From the NCBI GenBank assembly GCA_913057815.1, contig CAJXOV010000042.1, forward strand, positions 1 to 10,276: 10,276 bases of DNA. The letters are read 5' to 3'. Made by a program: the position numbers and the translations under genes. This stretch comes from an uncultured Flavobacteriales bacterium (GTDB lineage Bacteria; Bacteroidota; Bacteroidia; Flavobacteriales_D; Sanyastnellaceae). The first letter of the stretch is position 1, and the number at the start of each line of letters is the position of its first letter. The notes beneath the pieces are model-generated. The model did not search any database. It was not told where the DNA came from and saw only the letters and a program-made list of their open reading frames with translations. This document shows, one piece after another, positions 6,228 through 10,276 of the stretch.

Positions 6228-6839
6228 CTACAGTATAATTTCTGCGGTGCAATGAGCGTACTCTACAGCTACGGAATTACTAGCTACCACTTGGGTTGTA
6301 TCACTTCCAAAATTTGTAATGAAACTAGAATACATATCTATACCAAGTTGATCTAGATTCATACATGGCTCATCTAATAGAATTAGATCTGACTTAGTAA
6401 TAAAGGCAAAAGCAAGTTTTAGGCGTTGGGTCATTCCGCTGGAAAGCTCATTTACTTTTTTGTTTCGAGAATCTTTGAGAAGGCAAAACTCGAAAAACTC
6501 GTCTTCCGATATGTTGTTTTTAATCTCTCTGAGTGAATAATGAAATCGAAACATTTCAATAAGGGAAAAATTCCCTTCTAATTCTATGGAGGGGCTGCAG
6601 ATAGAGACACGCATAGGAATGTGCTCCAATGGAACTTCAGCTTTATTTGAGGTATAGGAAATTTGTCCTAATGAAGGAGTGACGAAGGAGGCTATTATTT
6701 TAAGTAAGGTTGATTTACCCGATCCATTATTACCTAAGATAACAGTTTTAGAACCTTGACTAAGTTCTTTTGAAATAGGAGAAAAGACCTCTCTATTTTT
6801 AAATAGGTGACTAATATTTTTTAAGCAAACTTCCAGAAT
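6228..6839 (-). CDS. ABC transporter ATP-binding protein, non-canonical start
   Basis: A 203-residue cytoplasmic ABC ATPase if started at ATT (6839-6837). Seen: Walker A GNNGSGKST (36-44), signature LSSGMTQRLKLA (132-143), and Walker B with catalytic Glu, LILLDEP (152-158), then D-loop NLD. The Q-loop Gln is absent: the place holds CSPSIEL (81-87). The H-loop His is replaced by Asn188 (VVASNS). I recall both substitutions as common in a Bacteroidota ABC group. The in-frame reading is open from 6860 through Walker A but contains no ATG, GTG or TTG before the TTG at 6629, which would delete Walker A. ATT-Leu-Glu-Val gives the usual N-terminal start of this family; ATA (6848), ATC (6845) and CTG (6836) are alternatives. 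It follows lpxA at 8 bases and is probably co-transcribed. No permease is nearby. Family firm, start uncertain, substrate unknown. Confidence 0.8.
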   Translation of the reverse strand: MLEVCLKNISHLFKNREVFSPISKELSQGSKTVILGNNGSGKSTLLKIIASFVTPSLGQISYTSNKAEVPLEHIPMRVSICSPSIELEGNFSLIEMFRFHYSLREIKNNISEDEFFEFCLLKDSRNKKVNELSSGMTQRLKLAFAFITKSDLILLDEPCMNLDQLGIDMYSSFITNFGSDTTQVVASNSVAVEYAHCTAEIIL

Positions 6840-6847
6840 GGTGATTA

Positions 6848-7612
6848 TTAAAAAGGACCTCTAATGATACCCTTATCGCTTGATCTGATAAAGTTTAAAA
6901 TTAGATCCTTAGTCTCACTACTTGGAAGCTCCATTTCAGCAGCCTTTACCGCTTGAGTAATGTTGTTGTTGTGCACGTATAGAGCCCTGTATATATCTTC
7001 AATACTAGTGATAACTTCATTTTCGAATCCTCTTCTTCTTAATCCTATGGAATTCACACCTGCATATGATAAAGGTTCACGAGCAGCTTTAATAAAAGGA
7101 GGAACATTTTTTCGCACTAAGCTTCCACCTCCTATAAAGGAGTGCTCTCCTACAGTAACGAATTGTTGAATCGCTACTACTCCTTCTATGATAACCCAGT
7201 CTTGTATATTTACATGTCCTGCGATGTTAGCACTATTGGCAATTATACAATTATTTCCAATGAAAGTGTCGTGAGCTACATGTACATAAGCCATTAAAAG
7301 ACAATTGTCTCCAACTTTGGTTTTGTTTCGATCTGTAGTTCCTTTGTTTATAGTAACACATTCTCGAATAGTAGTATTATCACCAATTTCTACCGTGGTT
7401 TTTTCGCCTGCATACTTTAAATCTTGAGGTATAGCTCCGATAACCGCACCAGGGAAAACCCTACAGTTATCACCAATTTGAACTCCGCTCATTATAGTCA
7501 CATTAGGTCCTATCCAGCAATTTTTACCGATTTTTACATCTTCTTCTACTACAGAAAAGGTGCCTATTGTAGTTCCTTGACCAATATCAGCGCTTGAGTG
7601 GATACTATTCAT
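6848..7612 (-). CDS. lpxA: Acyl-ACP:UDP-N-acetylglucosamine O-acyltransferase LpxA
   Basis: A 254-residue trimeric left-handed beta-helix enzyme that moves an R-3-hydroxyacyl chain from acyl carrier protein to the 3-OH of UDP-GlcNAc, the first step of lipid A synthesis in the cytoplasm. Hexapeptide repeats ([IV]G-x4 pattern) fill residues about 1-165, followed by a helical C-terminal domain. The catalytic motif is HVAHD (111-115) with His114 as general base; the AGHV His133 is conserved. The position of E. coli His160 (AVHQF) is Gln149 here (AIQQF). VPPFIKAAREPLSYAGVN (170-187) and LRRRGF (191-196) confirm LpxA over other hexapeptide transferases. Length is near the E. coli enzyme (262). The gene starts 9 bases after lpxC-fabZ and is followed by the ABC gene, in a typical Bacteroidota lpx operon order. 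Confidence 0.96.
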   Translation of the reverse strand: MNSIHSSADIGQGTTIGTFSVVEEDVKIGKNCWIGPNVTIMSGVQIGDNCRVFPGAVIGAIPQDLKYAGEKTTVEIGDNTTIRECVTINKGTTDRNKTKVGDNCLLMAYVHVAHDTFIGNNCIIANSANIAGHVNIQDWVIIEGVVAIQQFVTVGEHSFIGGGSLVRKNVPPFIKAAREPLSYAGVNSIGLRRRGFENEVITSIEDIYRALYVHNNNITQAVKAAEMELPSSETKDLILNFIRSSDKGIIRGPF

Positions 7613-7621
7613 TCTCTAAAA

Positions 7622-9013
7622 TTATTTGTCTTTTACTATCTGTGCTAACATAGAGGCTTCACTTACAGGTTTTCCATTAACATAAGCTACTCCACTCATG
7701 TTTACCAATCCTCTTCGAATAGGAGAATCTAGTTTTAATTTAAAAACAACTGTATCGCCAGGTAAAACTTTTTGTTTGAATTTTACTTTATCAATTTTCA
7801 TGAAGTAAGTACTATACTTTTCAGGTTCATCTACTGAACTTAGCGCAAAAATCCCACCCACTTGAGCCATAGCTTCTAATTGAAGTACACCTGGCATTAC
7901 TGGGTTATCCGGGAAATGACCTGTAAAGAAAGGTTCATTCATGGTGATGTTCTTTACACCTATGATGCTTTCACTATCCATTTCCATGATTTTATCTACT
8001 AAAAGAAATGGGTATCGGTGAGGAAGCATTTTAGAAATCTGGTTGATATCATAAAGTGGTTCCTTAGTTAAATCAATGTCCAATCTTCCCTTTTTGGACT
8101 TATCATATTCAATTAACTTTTTAGCAAACTCGACATTTGAATGATGGCCGGGTCTAGCTGCTAAAATATGCCCTTTAATAAATTTTCCAGTCAAGGCTAA
8201 GTCACCAACAATGTCAAGCAATTTGTGTCTAGCTGGTTCATTTTGAAATATTGGTTTAGAAGAGTTCAAATAGCCAACCTCAACTTTAACGTCTAAATCT
8301 GGCTTTCCAACTAATCTTAAAATTTCTTTGATTTCACTTTGACTATATTCTCTTTCTACTAAGACTAAAGCATTGTCTAAATCCCCTCCTTTGATTAAAC
8401 CAGCTTGAGCTAAAGCTGCTACTTCTTTTAGGAATACAAAAGTCCGGCATGGACTTATTTCTTCTCTAAAGTCTTCTAGCTTATACATGCTAGCGTGTTG
8501 TGTACCTAGAACAGGTGATTTGTAATCAACCATAACAGTGATTCTGTATTCTCCACCTAGTGTAGGAACTGCTAAAAATTCAGCCTCTATTTCAGTTATT
8601 TCAAAAGGTATAGTTTCATCTATACTTATATAATTTCTATCCGCTTCTTGTTCGGTAATCCCTACCTTATCTAAAGCATCTAAAAAGTATTTGGCACTTC
8701 CATCTAAGATTGGAACTTCAGGCCCATTAATTTTAATAAGAGCATTGTCAATTTCATGCGAATATAGCGCAGCTAAAAGATGCTCAACTGTGTTTACTTC
8801 AGCACCATTCTTCACTAAGGTTGTTCCTCGCTTAGTGGTGCTCACATTCATCGCCAATGCATCTATGATAGGCTGACCTTCTAAATCAGTTCTTTGGAAT
8901 TTGTACCAGTGATTTTCCTTAGCAGGAAAGATCTCAATTTCGCATATTGTACCAGTATGCAGTCCTATTCCAGAAAGCTTTACTGAAGAGGATAAAGTTC
9001 GTTGTTTAATCAA
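7622..9013 (-). CDS. lpxC/fabZ: Bifunctional UDP-3-O-acyl-GlcNAc deacetylase LpxC / 3-hydroxyacyl-ACP dehydratase FabZ
   Basis: A 463-residue fusion. Residues 1 to about 305 are LpxC, the zinc deacetylase of the committed step of lipid A synthesis: VEHLLAAL with Glu77/His78, [10 protein letters not shown] with His263 and Asp267 (zinc ligands His78, His263, Asp267), and GHHSN with His290 as the catalytic His. Residues about 322-463 are FabZ, the hot-dog-fold dehydratase of fatty-acid elongation: [11 protein letters not shown] (330-340), catalytic His366 in [10 protein letters not shown] and Glu380 fourteen residues later, as in E. coli FabZ. The start is TTG, giving MIKQRTL, which matches the usual LpxC N-terminus; the first in-frame ATG is at residue 55, inside the domain. 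The TTG overlaps the lpxD stop (TTGA). The fusion is a known Bacteroidota trait; it fixes a 1:1 ratio and buries the C-terminal tail by which E. coli LpxC is degraded. Confidence 0.97.
   Translation of the reverse strand: MIKQRTLSSSVKLSGIGLHTGTICEIEIFPAKENHWYKFQRTDLEGQPIIDALAMNVSTTKRGTTLVKNGAEVNTVEHLLAALYSHEIDNALIKINGPEVPILDGSAKYFLDALDKVGITEQEADRNYISIDETIPFEITEIEAEFLAVPTLGGEYRITVMVDYKSPVLGTQHASMYKLEDFREEISPCRTFVFLKEVAALAQAGLIKGGDLDNALVLVEREYSQSEIKEILRLVGKPDLDVKVEVGYLNSSKPIFQNEPARHKLLDIVGDLALTGKFIKGHILAARPGHHSNVEFAKKLIEYDKSKKGRLDIDLTKEPLYDINQISKMLPHRYPFLLVDKIMEMDSESIIGVKNITMNEPFFTGHFPDNPVMPGVLQLEAMAQVGGIFALSSVDEPEKYSTYFMKIDKVKFKQKVLPGDTVVFKLKLDSPIRRGLVNMSGVAYVNGKPVSEASMLAQIVKDK
9010..9013 (-). 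promoter_or_regulatory. TTGA stop/start overlap coupling lpxD to lpxC-fabZ
   Basis: On the minus strand the TTG start of lpxC (9013-9011) shares two bases with the TGA stop of lpxD (9012-9010). The N-terminal match of LpxC to the family fixes this TTG as the start and suggests translation by reinitiation after lpxD. Confidence 0.8.
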
Positions 9014-10059
9014 TTTTCTGATTTACTAGTTAATTTTTTTAATTCTTTAGATAGTGCGCTTATCTCTTTCATTAGTTGAGGAAGCTTTTTGAATCCGACA
9101 TAAGACATTTTATAGTCTCTAATTTTGAAAGCAGGAGAGCCTTGGTAGATTGAGTTCTCTTCTTTAATAGAGTTTCCTATTCCACTTTGAGCCGCTATCT
9201 TAACTCCATTGGCTATAGTCAAATGTCCAACTATTCCAACTTGACCACCTATCATACAGTCTTTCCCTATTACAGTTGATCCTGCTATACCTGTTTGAGC
9301 AGCTATCACAGTATTTTGTCCAATATCAACATTGTGAGCTATCTGGATTAGATTGTCGAGTTTCACTCCTTTTCTTATAAAGGTAGAGCCCATTGTTCCT
9401 CTATCTATGCATGTTCCAGCTCCAATTTCTACATGATCTTCAATAATGACATTTCCAATGTGTGGTATTTTCATATATCTGTTCTCCGCATTCGGAACAA
9501 ACCCAAAACCATCGCTACCAATAATAGCATTCGCCTGGATAGTGACATCATCTCCAATAATACATTCATCTAAAATCCGAACTCCTGAATGTATATTACT
9601 TCTTTTACCAATCTTTACGTTTCTACCAATAGTAACCCCATTATGTATTTTTGACTCCTCACCTATAGAAGAGTTAGCGGAAATAGTACTAACACCTATA
9701 TAGCATGAGCTATCTATTGAGGCATTTTTAGCTATGCTGGCCTCTTGAGAGATACCGTGAAAAGGATTAGTTATGTTTTTATAGTGCCAAAGAAGTGTTG
9801 CCAGTCCAATCCTTGGGTTGTCGACTTTTATAAGTGAGCATTTAGCTAAATCAAATTGGGAATGGTCCAAATCACACGAAACTATTAAAAGACTCGCGTT
9901 GCAATTGAGCGCAGTCTCAAGGTAGTCTGGATTATCACAAAAGGAAATATCTCCATTCTCAGCTAACTCTAATCCGTTAAATCCTGAGATCTCGATGTCA
10001 TCGTTTCCAATGATTGTTCCTTGAATTAATTGAGCTATTTCTTTTGCCTTGAATTTCAT
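9010..10059 (-). CDS. lpxD: UDP-3-O-acylglucosamine N-acyltransferase LpxD
   Basis: A 349-residue trimeric enzyme that adds a second R-3-hydroxyacyl chain, to the 2-amino group of UDP-3-O-acyl-glucosamine, the third step of lipid A synthesis. The N-terminal uridine-binding domain covers about 1-100 ([11 protein letters not shown] at 36-46 is typical). The left-handed beta-helix of hexapeptide repeats covers about 105-300, with [11 protein letters not shown] (177-187) and the catalytic His242 in IQIAHNV (238-244). A helical tail at 325-345 ([20 protein letters not shown]) is usual for LpxD. Length is close to E. coli (341). It is first in the operon lpxD, lpxC-fabZ, lpxA, ABC; lpxC follows with a four-base overlap. 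A strong terminator lies upstream, so transcription must begin in the 67 bases before the ATG, where a TAAATTTG box sits only 7 bases from it. Confidence 0.97.
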   Translation of the reverse strand: MKFKAKEIAQLIQGTIIGNDDIEISGFNGLELAENGDISFCDNPDYLETALNCNASLLIVSCDLDHSQFDLAKCSLIKVDNPRIGLATLLWHYKNITNPFHGISQEASIAKNASIDSSCYIGVSTISANSSIGEESKIHNGVTIGRNVKIGKRSNIHSGVRILDECIIGDDVTIQANAIIGSDGFGFVPNAENRYMKIPHIGNVIIEDHVEIGAGTCIDRGTMGSTFIRKGVKLDNLIQIAHNVDIGQNTVIAAQTGIAGSTVIGKDCMIGGQVGIVGHLTIANGVKIAAQSGIGNSIKEENSIYQGSPAFKIRDYKMSYVGFKKLPQLMKEISALSKELKKLTSKSEN

Positions 10060-10066
10060 GATTGGT

Positions 10067-10095
10067 CAAATTTAACGAATTAGAAGATCATCTAA
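10067..10095 (-). promoter_or_regulatory. Candidate Bacteroidota-type promoter for the lpx operon
   Basis: Minus-strand TAAATTTG (10074-10067) fits the phylum -7 consensus TAnnTTTG exactly. A TTA at 10095-10093, 18 bases upstream, is a weak match to the -33 TTG. Transcription would begin near 10060-10062, leaving almost no leader before the lpxD ATG at 10059. Confidence 0.4.
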
Positions 10096-10126
10096 CATTT
10101 CGCTTATTATCTTAATTGTATTTAAC

Positions 10127-10156
10127 AAAAAAACGCCCCTTTTAACAGGGGCGTTT
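10127..10156 (-). terminator. Intrinsic terminator of tRNA-Phe
   Basis: Read on the minus strand, AAACGCCCCT (10156-10147) pairs perfectly with AGGGGCGTTT (10140-10131) over ten bases with a six-base loop, followed by a run of seven T (10133-10127, the first three shared with the stem). It begins four bases after the tRNA 3' end and shields the lpx operon from tRNA transcription. The plus-strand reading has only three T residues after the stem, so it is mainly one-directional. Confidence 0.92.
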
Positions 10157-10159
10157 ATG

Positions 10160-10232
<73 letters not shown>

Positions 10233-10244
10233 AAATTGGGGGCG

Positions 10245-10273
10245 CAAATATATGATAAAGATATTGAAAACAA
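10245..10273 (-). promoter_or_regulatory. Promoter of tRNA-Phe, Bacteroidota -33/-7 type
   Basis: Minus strand: TTG at 10273-10271 and TATATTTG at 10252-10245, 18 bases apart. The downstream box matches TAnnTTTG exactly and the upstream box matches the -33 TTG. The expected start near 10238-10241 lies 6-9 bases before the mature tRNA 5' end, through a GC-rich stretch (CGCCCCC). Confidence 0.8.
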
Positions 10274-10276
10274 ATT

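Noticed and set aside
6220..6236. ACTG-TAG-CAGT followed by six T on the minus strand, at the ABC gene stop codon
   Set aside because: The stem is only four base pairs, too weak to call an intrinsic terminator.
6228..6629. ABC gene read as a truncated pseudogene starting at TTG 6629
   Set aside because: The same frame continues upstream without a stop and encodes a normal Walker A and N-terminus, so the gene is complete apart from its start codon.
6960..7169. Open frame of 69 codons on the plus strand inside lpxA
   Set aside because: Antisense to a core enzyme gene; hydrophobic look arises from the opposite-strand codons.
8691..8876. Open frame of 61 codons on the plus strand inside lpxC
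   Set aside because: Antisense shadow of the zinc-binding region of LpxC.
9446..9703. Open frame of 85 codons on the plus strand inside lpxD, with a hydrophobic start
   Set aside because: The hydrophobic runs mirror the hexapeptide repeat codons of LpxD; no promoter or domain seen.
6848..10059. Hexapeptide repeats of LpxA and LpxD as a DNA repeat array
   Set aside because: The periodicity is the protein beta-helix; the DNA copies are not alike enough to be a repeat or CRISPR array.

Overview
The window is a piece of a Bacteroidota chromosome, most like the Flavobacteriia/Cytophagia side of the phylum. The signs are AT-rich DNA, an LpxC-FabZ fusion, a type IX secretion (T9SS) type A sorting domain, a DUF4301 protein, Bacteroidota-type promoter boxes (TAnnTTTG), and weak or absent Shine-Dalgarno sequences. 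No transposase, integrase, CRISPR array or phage gene is visible. Most of it is ordinary core genome, with several uncommon start-codon and gene-junction arrangements.

Left part, plus strand (1-1195): the 3' end of rpoN (sigma-54), cut by the window edge, is followed directly (TAA|ATG) by a membrane protein with a divergent PAP2 phosphatase signature. A galE gene (1205-2224, minus) converges on this pair. A 132-base divergent spacer with a small inverted repeat separates galE from a stand-alone histidine phosphotransfer (Hpt) protein (2357-2719), which ends at a good intrinsic terminator.

Middle part (2815-6137): a DUF4301 gene is coupled through a 4-base TTGA overlap to a membrane-anchored CHAP-domain hydrolase. 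The DUF4301 protein carries motifs resembling sugar-nucleotide pyrophosphorylases. Converging on the hydrolase with no intervening base is a secreted T9SS cargo protein built from two copies of a beta-rich module plus a C-terminal sorting domain.

Right part, minus strand (10059 down to 6228): lpxD, lpxC-fabZ, lpxA and an ABC-transporter ATPase form one compact operon. LpxA makes UDP-3-O-acyl-GlcNAc, the LpxC domain deacetylates it, and LpxD adds the second acyl chain. The fused FabZ domain serves fatty-acid elongation, which draws on the same hydroxyacyl-ACP pool. The terminal ATPase gene is intact from Walker A to the stop but has no ATG, GTG or TTG start upstream of Walker A, so it must use a non-canonical start or read on from lpxA. 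Upstream of the operon lies tRNA-Phe(GAA) with its own promoter and a strong terminator, so lpxD must start from the short spacer after that terminator, possibly as a nearly leaderless mRNA.

The best leads are the start of the ABC ATPase gene, the nucleotidyltransferase-like DUF4301 protein coupled to a CHAP hydrolase, and the two TTGA junctions. I found no convincing evidence of an entirely new multi-gene system.
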